Counted from the stretch's first letter, positions 17,084 through 25,308 are shown. The stretch is DNA of 64,000 nucleotides from Sphingomonas corticis (GCF_012035195.1 NZ_JAAVJH010000002.1:62001-126000); one strand, 5' to 3'. Notes: generated by a model not told the origin, from the letters alone. Numbers and translations: made by a program.

Positions 17084-17599
17084 TCAGCCGGCCTGCACCG
17101 CGTCCGGATCGTGAAGGCCGATCAGGCGGCGCGCGGCGCGGCGGGCGAAGGCGAGGGTGACACGCTTTCGCGCCGGGGCGGGCAGCGGATCGGTGCGCGC
17201 CTCGCGCAGGATCGCCGCGTCGTAGCGGTCGGCGACGATCAGGCCGGTGCGCTCGGGCAGGAAGGCGGGGCCGTCGATCGGCGAGGCGTCGAAGCCCGCG
17301 GGCACCGCCCAGTAGAAGCGGTCGCAATGCGCGAGGTAATCCTGCCACTTGCCGTCGCCCAGCAGGTCCGCGCGCGACACCTTGATCTCCACGATCACCA
17401 CCTGCCCGCGCGCATCGAGCGCCATCAGGTCGGCGCGGCGCCCCCCGTCCAGCGGCACTTCCGCGATGGCGGTCAGTTCGTGGCGCAGCAGCATCCGCGT
17501 GACGCCGCGGCACACGTCGGCGGCGCAGAGCGCGTCGGTGCGCGGGTCCGAACAGGAAACGGGCGGCGAGAGCATCGCCGCCCGATTAGAACATTTCAC
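17084..17599 (-). CDS. mmcB: MmcB family DNA repair putative endonuclease
   Basis: A 171-residue protein of the alphaproteobacterial MmcB family, linked to DNA damage resistance in Caulobacter and built on a restriction-endonuclease-like PD-(D/E)xK fold. The nuclease-like core is visible as EVPLDGGRRADLMALDARGQ followed by VVIVEIKVSRADLLGD, with D..and E-x-K acidic/basic residues. The later WAVPAGFDASPIDGPAFLPE block is family-typical. ATG 17599 has AAGG about eight bases upstream; M9 is an alternative. It belongs to the long leftward run that ends at ppsR. Confidence 0.87.
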   Translation of the reverse strand: MKCSNRAAMLSPPVSCSDPRTDALCAADVCRGVTRMLLRHELTAIAEVPLDGGRRADLMALDARGQVVIVEIKVSRADLLGDGKWQDYLAHCDRFYWAVPAGFDASPIDGPAFLPERTGLIVADRYDAAILREARTDPLPAPARKRVTLAFARRAARRLIGLHDPDAVQAG

Positions 17600-17615
17600 G
17601 AACCTTGGAAAGGGT

Positions 17616-18254
17616 TCAGCGATAGAACAGGTGGTTGCCGATCGCCGCGACCTTCACCTTCGCGCCCACGGGGCGGCTGGTGTTGAAGAACAGCGCCTTG
17701 TCCGCCGCGCCGTCCCACGCGTCGGCCAGCGCCACCTTCGCCACCGCGATGGCGCGGCGCCAGTTGGCGTTCTGAGGGACGTCCGGGATGCGGCCGCCGC
17801 GCACGAAGCCGAACTGACCCGGCTGGGTGATGACGTCGCAGACGTTGTCGGCGAACCGACCGGAGGCGGCGCGGTTGAGGATGACCTGCGCCACGCCCAG
17901 CTGCCCGGCGAGCGGCTCGCCGCGGGACTCGAAGTAGATCGCACCGGCGAGGCAGCGCAGCGCCTGGTCGTGCGCGCCGTCCACGTCCTGCGCCGCGACG
18001 GCGGCCGCCAGCGTGGGATAGACGGTGACGTCGCCGGCGCGTGCATCCGGAGCCTGAAGCTCGACGTCGGGCACGCTGTCGTCGGAGACGGAGAAGGAGG
18101 GAACTTCGCCGGTAGTGGCAAGTTCATTCAGCGGGTGAGCGCTGACGGGCACCGTAGAGGGGCCCTGAGCGAGGCTCGCGGCGCTCTGCGCAGCGATTCC
18201 CAGCGTGGCAAAGGACATCGCCACCCAGCGGGCGGCGCGCGTCAACAGCGGCAT
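17616..18254 (-). CDS. Cell wall hydrolase, SleB/CwlJ family (Hydrolase_2)
   Basis: A 212-residue exported protein with a signal sequence (AMSFATLGIAAQSAASLAQ) and the SleB-type catalytic domain. The domain shows CLAGAIYFESRGEPLAGQLG with its conserved Glu, then VAQVILNRAASGRFADNVCD and ITQPGQFGFVRGG. Such enzymes cleave peptidoglycan, here presumably in septum or cell-wall turnover rather than spore germination. About 100 residues of linker precede the domain. It stands alone leftward between mmcB and the DUF1491 gene. The 166 bases upstream hold no gene. Confidence 0.9.
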   Translation of the reverse strand: MPLLTRAARWVAMSFATLGIAAQSAASLAQGPSTVPVSAHPLNELATTGEVPSFSVSDDSVPDVELQAPDARAGDVTVYPTLAAAVAAQDVDGAHDQALRCLAGAIYFESRGEPLAGQLGVAQVILNRAASGRFADNVCDVITQPGQFGFVRGGRIPDVPQNANWRRAIAVAKVALADAWDGAADKALFFNTSRPVGAKVKVAAIGNHLFYR

Positions 18255-18420
18255 TCATCGTCAACAATGTGCAGTTGGAACGCGATCCGATCGCCTGACC
18301 GCCCCATCCAGGGCATCGACCGGCCTTGTCCCCCCCGACTGCGTCACCGCGGGGATCGCACCCCGTCGCGGCACAACGCGAACTTCGATGCCGCGCGTCT
18401 GTCCCGCCGCCGGTTAACGG

Positions 18421-18771
18421 TCAATCACCGCCAATCGTTTCAGCGACGAATCGTTCGCCCGCTGCGACGCACAGTTCGACGACGTACAGGTCCGGATCGC
18501 GCGCGCGGCGGGCACGCCAGTAATCGTCCATGGCCGAATCGGTCGCGTCGGTGGGGCCGGCGGCGATCCATTCGTCCCGGTCGTCGAGGGTGCGGATGCG
18601 CTCGATGGCGCGCATCCGGCCCGGCCCGAAGCTTTCGCGCTCGTCCAGCAGGACGAGGATCGCACCCGTCTGCGGGTCGCCCGAAGCGCGCAGCGCGCCG
18701 AAGCCGCCCGCGTCGTTGGCGCGGCGGATCAGCGCCGCGACGGCGAGATGGCTCGGCAGTCGCGCGCTCAC
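18421..18771 (-). CDS. DUF1491 family protein
   Basis: A 116-residue uncharacterised alphaproteobacterial protein. The frame from GTG 18771 reads VSARLPSHLAVAALIRRAND, then GDPQTGAILVLLDE and DPDLYVVELCVAAGERFVAE, matching the DUF1491 pattern by recall. The GTG overlaps the TGA of the upstream thioesterase gene (GTGA), suggesting coupling. No membrane segment or known catalytic motif is seen. Confidence 0.8.
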   Translation of the reverse strand: MSARLPSHLAVAALIRRANDAGGFGALRASGDPQTGAILVLLDERESFGPGRMRAIERIRTLDDRDEWIAAGPTDATDSAMDDYWRARRARDPDLYVVELCVAAGERFVAETIGGD

Positions 18772-19220
18772 GCCGCGCGATAGCCGTCGAGCGTGGCGAG
18801 CGGGATGCGCGAGCGCATGAACGTGCCGGTGCCGCGCGCCACCTCCTCTCCGGTCGCGTCCACCAGCCGCGCTTCCGCCACGAACACGCGGCGCTGCCCG
18901 CTGATCCACCGCCCTTCCGCCACGACCGGCCCCTCGCCGAGCGGGCGGGTGAGCAGCAGGCTGAACTGCGTCGTCAGCAGGAACCGGTCGGTGACGAGGC
19001 TGTTCGCGGCGTAGAAGGCCGCGTCGTCCAGCATCTTGAAGTAGCTGGTGCCGTGCGCCGCGCCGGCGGCGTGGAAGTGGCGCGCATCGATGGTGAAGTG
19101 GATGCGGCTGCTGCCCGCGGCCGGGATTTCCAGCCGCGAATCGAACAGGCGGTTGATCGGCGCGGCGGCATAGAGCGATTCCAGCGCGCGATAATGCGCC
19201 GCGGCGCCCTCAGGCGGCAT
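18768..19220 (-). CDS. Hotdog-fold acyl-CoA thioesterase (PaaI-like)
   Basis: A 150-residue single hotdog domain. The central helix region AAHGTSYFKMLDDAAFYAAN supplies the D/A-F pattern typical of PaaI and YbgC-like thioesterases, followed by beta strands LTTQFSLLLTRPLGEGPVVA and RRVFVAEARLVDATGEEVAR. The substrate is unknown. ATG 19220 overlaps the ptsN 3' end by 11 bases, and the gene lies in the ptsN-thioesterase-DUF1491 leftward group. Confidence 0.85.
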   Translation of the reverse strand: MPPEGAAAHYRALESLYAAAPINRLFDSRLEIPAAGSSRIHFTIDARHFHAAGAAHGTSYFKMLDDAAFYAANSLVTDRFLLTTQFSLLLTRPLGEGPVVAEGRWISGQRRVFVAEARLVDATGEEVARGTGTFMRSRIPLATLDGYRAA

Positions 19221-19686
19221 CGCGCGTCTCGTCCGCGGTCAGCAGCGCGTAGACCGCGTCGCGCGAGCCGGCGCCGCGCACCTTCGCGACGAAGCGCGGA
19301 TCGCGGAAGCGGCGTGCCACCCGTGCCAGCGCCTTCAGGTGCGCGGCCCCCGCGTCGGGCGGCGACAGCAGCGCCACGATCACGTCCACCGGCTGGTCGT
19401 CCACCGCGCCCATGTCGATCGGCTGCGCCAGTCGCGCCACCATGGCGACGATCCGCGGCAGGCCGGGAAGCCGCGCGTGGGGCAACGCGATCCCCGCGCC
19501 GAACCCGGTCGATCCCTGCTTCTCCCGCGCGGCCAGCGCCTCGGCGACCGCGCGCGCGTCCGGCGCCGGGCTCGTCGCCGCGGCGGCGAGCGAGCCCAGT
19601 TGCTGGAACAGCGCCTTCTTCGTCGTTGCGGGCAGCCCCACGACGACGAGGTCGGGCGACACGAGGTCGCTGAGGTCGGTGCTCAT
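19210..19686 (-). CDS. ptsN: Nitrogen-regulatory PTS EIIA-like protein PtsN
   Basis: A 158-residue EIIA-Ntr domain. The phosphorylatable His is in FGAGIALPHARLPGLPRIVA, and AAREKQGSTGFG is the preceding conserved block. It acts in the PTS-Ntr phosphorelay with EI-Ntr and NPr to regulate nitrogen, potassium and stress responses. The hpf gene lies immediately upstream, the usual rpoN-hpf-ptsN order, although rpoN is absent here. The start ATG 19686 gives the normal length. Confidence 0.93.
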   Translation of the reverse strand: MSTDLSDLVSPDLVVVGLPATTKKALFQQLGSLAAAATSPAPDARAVAEALAAREKQGSTGFGAGIALPHARLPGLPRIVAMVARLAQPIDMGAVDDQPVDVIVALLSPPDAGAAHLKALARVARRFRDPRFVAKVRGAGSRDAVYALLTADETRDAA

Positions 19687-19699
19687 CGCGCGGGGCGGC

Positions 19700-20293
19700 T
19701 TATCCGGCGCGCTGCGGCTCGACCCAGCCGATCGTGCCGTCGCCGCGGCGATAGACCATGTTGTAGGCGCCGGTGCCCGCGTTCTTGAACAGCAGCGCCT
19801 GGGTGTTGCGCAGGTCCAGCATCATCACCGCGTCGGACACGCTGGCGTCGGGCACGTCGACGCGCGTCTCCGCGATGACCAGCGGCGCGTCGCCCGCCTC
19901 CTCCTCGTCCACCGCCTCGGCGAAGAGCGTGTAGCCGGCATTGTCGTAGCCGATGCGTTCCTGCTCTTCGCCCGCAGCGACGTGCGCGGCGTGGCGATCG
20001 TTCAAACGGCGGACGTAGCGGCGCAGTTGCTTCTCGATCTTGCCTGCCGCGCCGTCGAAGGCGAGGTGCGCGTCATGCGCGGCGTGGCTGCCCTTCAGGA
20101 TCAGCCCGCGGGTGACGTGGGCGACGATGTCGCAGGTGAAGCCGGCATCATGCGGCCCCTTGCCGAAGGTCACCTCGTTCGAGATGGCGCGCGCGAAATA
20201 CTTGTCGGCGATACCCTGGAGACGGTCCTCGACATGGTCCTTCAGCGCGTCGCCGATGGCCACCTGGTGACCTGAGACCCGGATATCCATCAT
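19700..20293 (-). CDS. hpf: Long-form ribosome hibernation promoting factor
   Basis: A 197-residue long HPF that dimerises 70S ribosomes into inactive 100S particles in stationary phase. The N-terminal S30AE domain starts MDIRVSGHQVAIGDALKDHV and contains EVTFGKGPHDAGFTCDIVAH. The C-terminal domain is marked by DAPLVIAETRVDVPDASVSDAVMMLD and NTQALLFKNAGTGAYNMVYRR. Two adjacent ATGs (20293, 20290) fit the RBS GGAGAA. It is upstream of ptsN by 13 bases. Confidence 0.95.
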   Translation of the reverse strand: MMDIRVSGHQVAIGDALKDHVEDRLQGIADKYFARAISNEVTFGKGPHDAGFTCDIVAHVTRGLILKGSHAAHDAHLAFDGAAGKIEKQLRRYVRRLNDRHAAHVAAGEEQERIGYDNAGYTLFAEAVDEEEAGDAPLVIAETRVDVPDASVSDAVMMLDLRNTQALLFKNAGTGAYNMVYRRGDGTIGWVEPQRAG

Positions 20294-20318
20294 CTGTTCT
20301 CCATCAAATCGCTCGGCG

Positions 20319-21032
20319 TCAACCGGACGCCGCGGCCCCCGCCAACTCCCCCGATCGCCACAAGGGCTCCTTCACCCCCTTCAGAAACGCCGCATGGGCC
20401 GCCAGTTCCTCCGCGCTCGGCGAAAAGCGGCGGGGCGGACGCGCCACTGCGGCGACCGGCGCCGCGGCGAGCGTGGGCGCGGCGACGACGATCGTCTCCG
20501 CCACCAGCCCCAGCCCGATCTGCCGCCCGCCGTTCAGCTCGACATAGACCTGCGCCAGCAATTGCGCGTCGAGCAGCGCGCCGTGCAGCACGCGGTGCGA
20601 GCGATCGACGCCGTAGCGCGAGCAGAGCGCGTCCAGCGTGTGCTTCGCGCCGGGATGCTTCGCGCGCGCGATCTGCAGGGTGTCGACCATGCGCGTGCGG
20701 CACACCAGGGGATGGCCGCACCGCTCCAGCTCGCCGTTGAGGAAGGAGAAGTCGAAGCCGGCATTGTGCGCGATCAGCGGCGCATCGCCGATGAAGTCGA
20801 GCAGCGCGGGCACCCCGGCGGAGAACACCGGCTTGTCGGACAGGAAGGCGTCGCCCAGCCCGTGGACCGCGAACGCCTCCGGCGGCATCGTCCGCTCGGG
20901 ATTGAAATAGGCGTGAAAGGTGTTCCCGGTCTCGCACCGGTTCACCAGCTCGACGCACCCGATCTCCACCATCCGGTCGCCGCCGGCGAAGCTCAGCCCT
21001 GTGGTTTCGGTGTCGAAGACGATCTCGCGCAT
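20319..21032 (-). CDS. dnaQ: DNA polymerase III epsilon subunit (3'-5' exonuclease)
   Basis: Proofreading subunit of the replicative polymerase. The 237-residue protein starts MREIVFDTETTGLSFAGGDR. Exo I is FDTETTG with D and E, Exo II is APLIAHNAGFDFSFLNGEL, and Exo III is RSHRVLHGALLDAQLLAQVY with His and Asp. A C-terminal tail of about 55 residues carries the alpha-subunit-binding region. The start ATG 21032 removes 13 unrelated residues. In Caulobacter-type genomes dnaQ, coaE, aroE and maf lie on this side of the origin, as here. Confidence 0.95.
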   Translation of the reverse strand: MREIVFDTETTGLSFAGGDRMVEIGCVELVNRCETGNTFHAYFNPERTMPPEAFAVHGLGDAFLSDKPVFSAGVPALLDFIGDAPLIAHNAGFDFSFLNGELERCGHPLVCRTRMVDTLQIARAKHPGAKHTLDALCSRYGVDRSHRVLHGALLDAQLLAQVYVELNGGRQIGLGLVAETIVVAAPTLAAAPVAAVARPPRRFSPSAEELAAHAAFLKGVKEPLWRSGELAGAAASG

Positions 21033-21043
21033 GGTCCGCGGGG

Positions 21044-21637
21044 TTATCGGCCTTCCTTGGGCGCGAGGCAAGATACGAGGCGGCGGACGTGGGCGCGCGT
21101 CTCCTCCACCGGCACGTCGGTGGGGATGACGACGTCGGCGCGCGCGCGCTTCTGCGCGTCCGGGGTCTGTCGCGCGAGGATGGCGTCCAGCTTCGCCGCG
21201 GTCATGCCCGGGCGCGCGAGCGTGCGGGCGCGCTGAACGTCGGCCGCGGCCGAGACGACCGCCACCTTGTCGACGCCGCGCTCGCCCCCGGTCTCGAACA
21301 GGAGAGGGATGTCGAAGACGACGAGCGGCGCGTCGGCGTGGGCGGCGAGGAAGCCGGCGCGCTCCGCCTGGACCGCGGGATGGACGATCGCCTCGAGCGC
21401 CTTCATCGCGGCGTCGTCGCCCAGCACCGCCTCGGCCAGCGCGGTGCGGTTCACCCCCGCCTCGCCGGTGGTGCCGGGAAAGCGCGCCTCGATCGCGGCG
21501 ACCAGCTTGCCGGCGGGGCCCTGAAGCCGGTGCACCTCGGCATCGGCATCGAAGACGGGCACGCCTTCCTCTGCGAACAGGCGGGCGACGGTGGACTTGC
21601 CCATGCCGATCGAGCCGGTGAGGCCCAGCTTTATCAT
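21044..21637 (-). CDS. coaE: Dephospho-CoA kinase
   Basis: Last step of coenzyme A synthesis: ATP-dependent phosphorylation of the ribose 3'-OH of dephospho-CoA. The 197-residue protein has P-loop GLTGSIGMGKSTVARL (residues 5-20), the FDAD motif in VPVFDADAEVHRL, and the LLFETGGERGVDKVAVVSA segment of CoaE. Its ATG lies four bases inside the aroE 3' end (ATGA overlap), and dnaQ follows 11 bases downstream. Confidence 0.96.
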   Translation of the reverse strand: MIKLGLTGSIGMGKSTVARLFAEEGVPVFDADAEVHRLQGPAGKLVAAIEARFPGTTGEAGVNRTALAEAVLGDDAAMKALEAIVHPAVQAERAGFLAAHADAPLVVFDIPLLFETGGERGVDKVAVVSAAADVQRARTLARPGMTAAKLDAILARQTPDAQKRARADVVIPTDVPVEETRAHVRRLVSCLAPKEGR

Positions 21638-22440
21638 GCGAGCAGCCGCGCGCGCAGTTCCTCGTCGCGGTCGCGCGGCGGGGCGGCGCCGAAAAACAGC
21701 TCGAAGGCGAGCGCGGCCTGGCCGATCAGCATCTCCAGCCCGTCCACCGTGTCCAGCGCGCGCGCCCGCGCGGCGGCGAGTAGCGGCGTTTCCAGCGGCG
21801 CGTAGACGATATCGTAGACGATCGCGTCCTCGGGGAGTGGCGTCAGGTCCGGCGCGAGCGGGGGCTGGCCCGTCATGCCGAGCGACGAGGCGTTCACCAG
21901 CAGCGCGGCGGGGGGCAGCGGCGAGTCGAGCGGGACGACGTCGCCCTTCAGTCCGAAGGTCGCCAGCAGCCCCGCGGCCTTCAGTGGCGAGCGGTTCAGC
22001 AGCGTCACCCGCCCCACGCCCGCCTTCTCGAGTGCGAACAGCACCGCGCGCGCCGCGCCTCCCGCACCGACGACGGCGACGTGCGCGCCGGCGAGGTCCA
22101 GCCCCGCGATCGGCGCCAGGAAGCCGGCGGCGTCGGTGTTGGTCGCGACCAATCCCCCGTCCTGCCCGCGGAACACGGTGTTGGCCGCGCCGATCGAGCC
22201 GCGCACGTCGCCGGGATCGGGCACGTGGTCGAGCACCGCCAGCTTGTGCGGCAGCGTGACGTTGCAGCCGCGCCAGTCCGGATCGTCGCGGCGGCGGGCG
22301 ACGAAGGCGCCGAGTTCCTCCGGCACGACATGGGTGGCGCGATAGTCCGCCGCGATGCCGAGCGCATCGAGCCAGAAGCCGTGGATCAGCGGCGATTTGG
22401 AATGGGCGATCGGATCGCCGATCACTTCGGCGTAGGTCAT
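21634..22440 (-). CDS. aroE: Shikimate dehydrogenase (NADP)
   Basis: Reduces 3-dehydroshikimate to shikimate in aromatic amino acid synthesis. The 268-residue protein shows the substrate-binding start GDPIAHSKSPLIHGFWLDAL, the catalytic Lys in GCNVTLPHKLAVLDH, and AANTVFRGQDGGLVATNTDA. The NADP-binding glycine loop is VAVVGAGGAARAVLFALEKA, followed by LLNRSP. The C-terminal QAALAFELFFG is typical. It is followed by coaE with a four-base overlap. Confidence 0.96.
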   Translation of the reverse strand: MTYAEVIGDPIAHSKSPLIHGFWLDALGIAADYRATHVVPEELGAFVARRRDDPDWRGCNVTLPHKLAVLDHVPDPGDVRGSIGAANTVFRGQDGGLVATNTDAAGFLAPIAGLDLAGAHVAVVGAGGAARAVLFALEKAGVGRVTLLNRSPLKAAGLLATFGLKGDVVPLDSPLPPAALLVNASSLGMTGQPPLAPDLTPLPEDAIVYDIVYAPLETPLLAAARARALDTVDGLEMLIGQAALAFELFFGAAPPRDRDEELRARLLA

Positions 22441-22461
22441 GCGCTCGGCTTCCCGTCCGTC

Positions 22462-22543
22462 ACCCCGGCCTCGTGCCGGGGTCCCGAGCCACGAACACCG
22501 GCGCTTGCCGCACTGGATGCCGGGACGAGCCCGGCATGACGGG
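22462..22543. repeat. Two adjacent palindromic repeats (family A copy 2 and a related hairpin)
   Basis: The first hairpin is ACCCCGGC (22462-22469) pairing with GCCGGGGT (22475-22482). The second, 22517-22543, matches the reverse complement of 17034-17060 at 26 of 27 positions. Both sit in the 115-base gap between aroE and maf. The gap carries no gene. Confidence 0.8.
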
Positions 22544-22555
22544 TCTTTCGCGCGG

Positions 22556-23149
22556 TCATGCCGCCAAGACCCCCCGCTCTCGCAGAAAGGAAAGGACCGG
22601 CAGCAGCGGCATGCCCAGCACGGTGAACTGGCTGCCGTCGATGCGGCTGAACAATTGCGCGCCCGGCCCCTCGATCCGGTAGCAGCCGACGCAGCCAGAG
22701 ATCGCGGGCCATTCGGCGTCGAGATAGCGTTCGATAAAGTCGGGAGAGAGCGGGCGGACGAACATCTTCGCCTTGTCGACGACGCGCCACACCGGGCGGC
22801 CCCCTTGCGCGATCACCGCGGCGCTGACGAGGTCGTGGCGCTTGCCCGACATGCGCGACAGATGCTCGCGCGCTTCCTCCCGGCTGGTCGGCTTGTCGAG
22901 GATCGTGCCGTCGTTGAGCACGGCGAGGCTGTCCGATCCGAGCACCAGCGCCTGGGGATGACGCGCCGACACCTTCAGCGCCTTCAGCTCGGCCAGCGCG
23001 TCGGCCAGGTCGCGCGGGGGCGCGCCCGCCATCGCGGCCTTCAGCGCGGCCTCGTCGGCATGGGCCGGCTCCGCGACGAAGGGCACGCCCGCGGCGGAAA
23101 GCATCGCCACGCGCGAGGCGGATTGCGAGGCGAGGACCAGAGCGCTCAT
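22556..23149 (-). CDS. Maf family nucleotide pyrophosphatase
   Basis: A 197-residue Maf-type house-cleaning nucleoside-triphosphate pyrophosphatase. The start is MSALVLASQSASRVAMLSAA with the S-x-S-x-x-R Maf signature. The DEAALKAAMAG block, VLGSDSLAVLNDGTILDKPT and the later CVGCYRIEGPGAQLFSRIDG complete the family core. ATG 23149 overlaps the ppsR stop by four bases (ATGA). Maf here could act on dTTP/UTP or m7GTP; the subgroup was not resolved. Confidence 0.92.
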   Translation of the reverse strand: MSALVLASQSASRVAMLSAAGVPFVAEPAHADEAALKAAMAGAPPRDLADALAELKALKVSARHPQALVLGSDSLAVLNDGTILDKPTSREEAREHLSRMSGKRHDLVSAAVIAQGGRPVWRVVDKAKMFVRPLSPDFIERYLDAEWPAISGCVGCYRIEGPGAQLFSRIDGSQFTVLGMPLLPVLSFLRERGVLAA

Positions 23150-23976
23150 TCCGCCTCCACCGTCGGCTTGCCGCGGCGTTCGTTGACGAGGCCGATCACC
23201 GCGGCGGCGGTCTCCTCGATCGAGCGCCGGGTGACGTCGATCACCGGCCAGCCGTTGTCGGCGAACATGCGCCGCGCGAAGGCGATCTCGCGCACCACCG
23301 CGTCCTGATCGACATAGTCGGTCTCCGGTGCCTGATTGAGCGAGAGCAGGCGGTTTCGGCGCACCTGGATCAGTCGGTCGGCACTGGTGGTGAGGCCCAC
23401 GACCAGCGGATTCTTCAACCGGTAGAGCAGGTCGGGCGGCGGGCTTTCCACCACGATCGGGATGTTCGCCGTCTTGAACCCGCGATTGGCGAGGTAGATG
23501 GAGGTCGGCGTCTTCGACGAGCGGCTGACCCCGGCCAGCACGATGTCCGCCTCCTCCCACTCCTCCCACGCGATGCCGTCGTCGTGCGCGATGGTGAACT
23601 GGATCGCGTCCACGCGCGCGAAATAGGCGGCGTCCAGCACGTGCTGTCGTCCCGGACGCGCCTTCGCCGTCTGCCCCAGCAGCGCCGACAGCGCGTCGTT
23701 GACGGGATCGAGCGGCGCGACCGTGGGCAGGCCAAGCGCGCGGCACCGCTTCTCCAGCGCGGCACGCGTCACAGGGTTCACCAGCGTGAAGATGACGAGG
23801 CCGGGGTTCTGCGCGATCTCCTGGCAGATGCGATCAAGGTGCGCCTCGGTCCGCACCATCGGCCAGAAATGGCGCACCGTCTCCACGTCGTCATATTGTG
23901 CCAGCGCCGCCTTGGCGATGTTCTCCAGCGTCTCGCCGGTGGAATCGGACAGCAGATGCAGGTGGAGCCGGTGCAT
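23146..23976 (-). CDS. ppsR: Pyruvate, phosphate dikinase (or PEP synthase) regulatory protein, DUF299 family
   Basis: A 276-residue bifunctional kinase/phosphatase of the PPDK-regulatory family, which uses ADP to phosphorylate the dikinase and phosphate to reverse it. Family hallmarks are the start HRLHLHLLSDSTGETLENIA, the P-loop-like AGVSRSSKTPTSIYLANRG near residue 148, and the later GLTTSADRLIQVRRNRLLSL. It is the leftmost partner of the origin region in alphaproteobacteria. It is divergent from hemE across a 288-base gap. Confidence 0.94.
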   Translation of the reverse strand: MHRLHLHLLSDSTGETLENIAKAALAQYDDVETVRHFWPMVRTEAHLDRICQEIAQNPGLVIFTLVNPVTRAALEKRCRALGLPTVAPLDPVNDALSALLGQTAKARPGRQHVLDAAYFARVDAIQFTIAHDDGIAWEEWEEADIVLAGVSRSSKTPTSIYLANRGFKTANIPIVVESPPPDLLYRLKNPLVVGLTTSADRLIQVRRNRLLSLNQAPETDYVDQDAVVREIAFARRMFADNGWPVIDVTRRSIEETAAAVIGLVNERRGKPTVEAE

Positions 23977-24267
23977 GAGCGGCTCAGCGGGACCGATCTG
24001 TGGACAACATGGGGACGAGCGCTAGCGCAACGCCGCCGCGCCGCCAAGCGCGGGGGCCGGCGGTGGATCAACGACGATCCATCCACAATCCCGTCCACGG
24101 TCCCTGCGTTCCTGCACAGCCTGTGCAAAACGTGGACGTTCGAATCGAATCCGCGGCGGGCCGCCGCCCCGCCGCGGTCAAGCTGTTGGCATTTGCGGGA
24201 CGGACGCCTAATCCCCGGCCTCCACGCGCCAACCGCATCAACAACCCTCTTAAAGATTCTCTTAATG
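23977..24267. other. Putative chromosomal replication origin (oriC) in the ppsR-hemE gap
   Basis: Gene order matches the Caulobacter origin neighbourhood, where Cori lies beside hemE. Genes run away from this gap on both sides: leftward from ppsR to mmcB, rightward from hemE to pdeM. DnaA-box-like motifs include TGTGGACAA (23999-24007, one mismatch from TGTGGATAA), TGTGCAAAA (24122-24130, one mismatch) and CCATCCACA (24079-24087, two mismatches). TGGATC/GATCCA form an inverted pair at 24064-24081. GANTC methylation sites lie at 24142, 24147 and 24255. An AT-rich patch (24249-24270) could melt. Experimental proof or skew analysis is lacking; strict TTATNCACA boxes are absent. Confidence 0.65.
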
Positions 24268-25308
24268 ATGGAAGAGCGGGGCGCCCTGCCCGTGACCAAG
24301 CCCCTTCTCGCGACGCTGCACGGACAGCGCCAGGCGAGGCCGCCGGTGTGGCTGATGCGCCAGGCCGGGCGCTACCTGCCCGAGTATCGCGCGCTGCGGG
24401 CGGAGAAGGGGGGCTTTCTGGCGCTCGCCACCGATCCCGTCGCGGCGGCGGAGGTGACGGTACAGCCGATCCGCCGCTTCGGCTTCGACGGGGCGATCCT
24501 GTTCAGCGACATCCTGATGGTGCCCTGGGCGCTGGGGCAGGATCTGACGTTCGGCGCGGGCGAGGGGCCGCGGCTGGCGCCCGCGCTGGCCGATCACGCG
24601 CTGGCGGCGCTGGACCGGGTGCCGGCGCGGCTCGACCCCGTCTACGCCACCGTCGCGCGCGTCGCCGGGATGCTGCCGGCGGACACCACCTTCCTCGGCT
24701 TCGCGGGGTCGCCCTGGACCGTGGCGACGTACATGGTGGCGGGCCAGGGCAGCCGCGACCAGGAGGCGACGCGCCGCTACGCCTATGCCGATCCCGCCGC
24801 CTTCGGCGTGATCGTCGGCGCCATCGTCGCGATGACGATCGAGTACCTGTCCGCGCAGATCGCCGCGGGGGTGGAGGCGGTGCAATTGTTCGACAGTTGG
24901 GCCGGCAGCCTATCGCCCGAGCAGTTCGACCGCTGGGTGATCGCGCCCAACCGCGCCATCGTCGAGGGCGTGCGCGCGCGGCATCCGGGCACGCCGATCA
25001 TCGGCTTTCCCAAGGGCGCGGGGGGCAAGCTGCCCGCCTATGCCGCGGGCGTGGCGCCGGACGCGATCGGGCTGGACGAGACGGTGGACCCCGCCTGGGC
25101 GCACGCGGTGCTGCCCGCGGGGATGCCGGTGCAGGGCAATCTCGACCCGCTGGCGCTGCTGACCGGGGGCGAGGCGCTGGACCGCGGGATCGACCGCGTG
25201 CTGGCGGCGTTCGGCGAGCGGCCGCACGTCTTCAACCTGGGCCACGGCATCGGCCAGCACACGCCGATCGCACACGTCGAGCGGCTGCTGGCGCGGGTGC
25301 GGGGTTGA
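24265..25308 (+). CDS. hemE: Uroporphyrinogen decarboxylase
   Basis: Converts uroporphyrinogen III to coproporphyrinogen III in heme synthesis. The 347-residue protein shows VWLMRQAGRYLPEYRALRAE with the conserved Arg cluster, FSDILMVPWALGQDLTFGAG with the substrate Asp, GFAGSPWTVATYMVAGQGS, QLFDSWAGSL, and C-terminal FNLGHGIGQHTPIAHVERL. Start options are ATG 24265, ATG 24268 and GTG 24292; no good RBS precedes the ATGs, so the exact start is open. It forms the right edge of the putative origin and is followed by hemJ, another heme gene. Confidence 0.95.
   Translation: MMEERGALPVTKPLLATLHGQRQARPPVWLMRQAGRYLPEYRALRAEKGGFLALATDPVAAAEVTVQPIRRFGFDGAILFSDILMVPWALGQDLTFGAGEGPRLAPALADHALAALDRVPARLDPVYATVARVAGMLPADTTFLGFAGSPWTVATYMVAGQGSRDQEATRRYAYADPAAFGVIVGAIVAMTIEYLSAQIAAGVEAVQLFDSWAGSLSPEQFDRWVIAPNRAIVEGVRARHPGTPIIGFPKGAGGKLPAYAAGVAPDAIGLDETVDPAWAHAVLPAGMPVQGNLDPLALLTGGEALDRGIDRVLAAFGERPHVFNLGHGIGQHTPIAHVERLLARVRG

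Noticed and set aside
24250..24265. TTAA-N8-TTAA near hemE as a CtrA site
   Set aside because: The CtrA consensus has a 7-base spacer; here it is 8, so the resemblance is not enough. It is kept only as an AT-rich patch.
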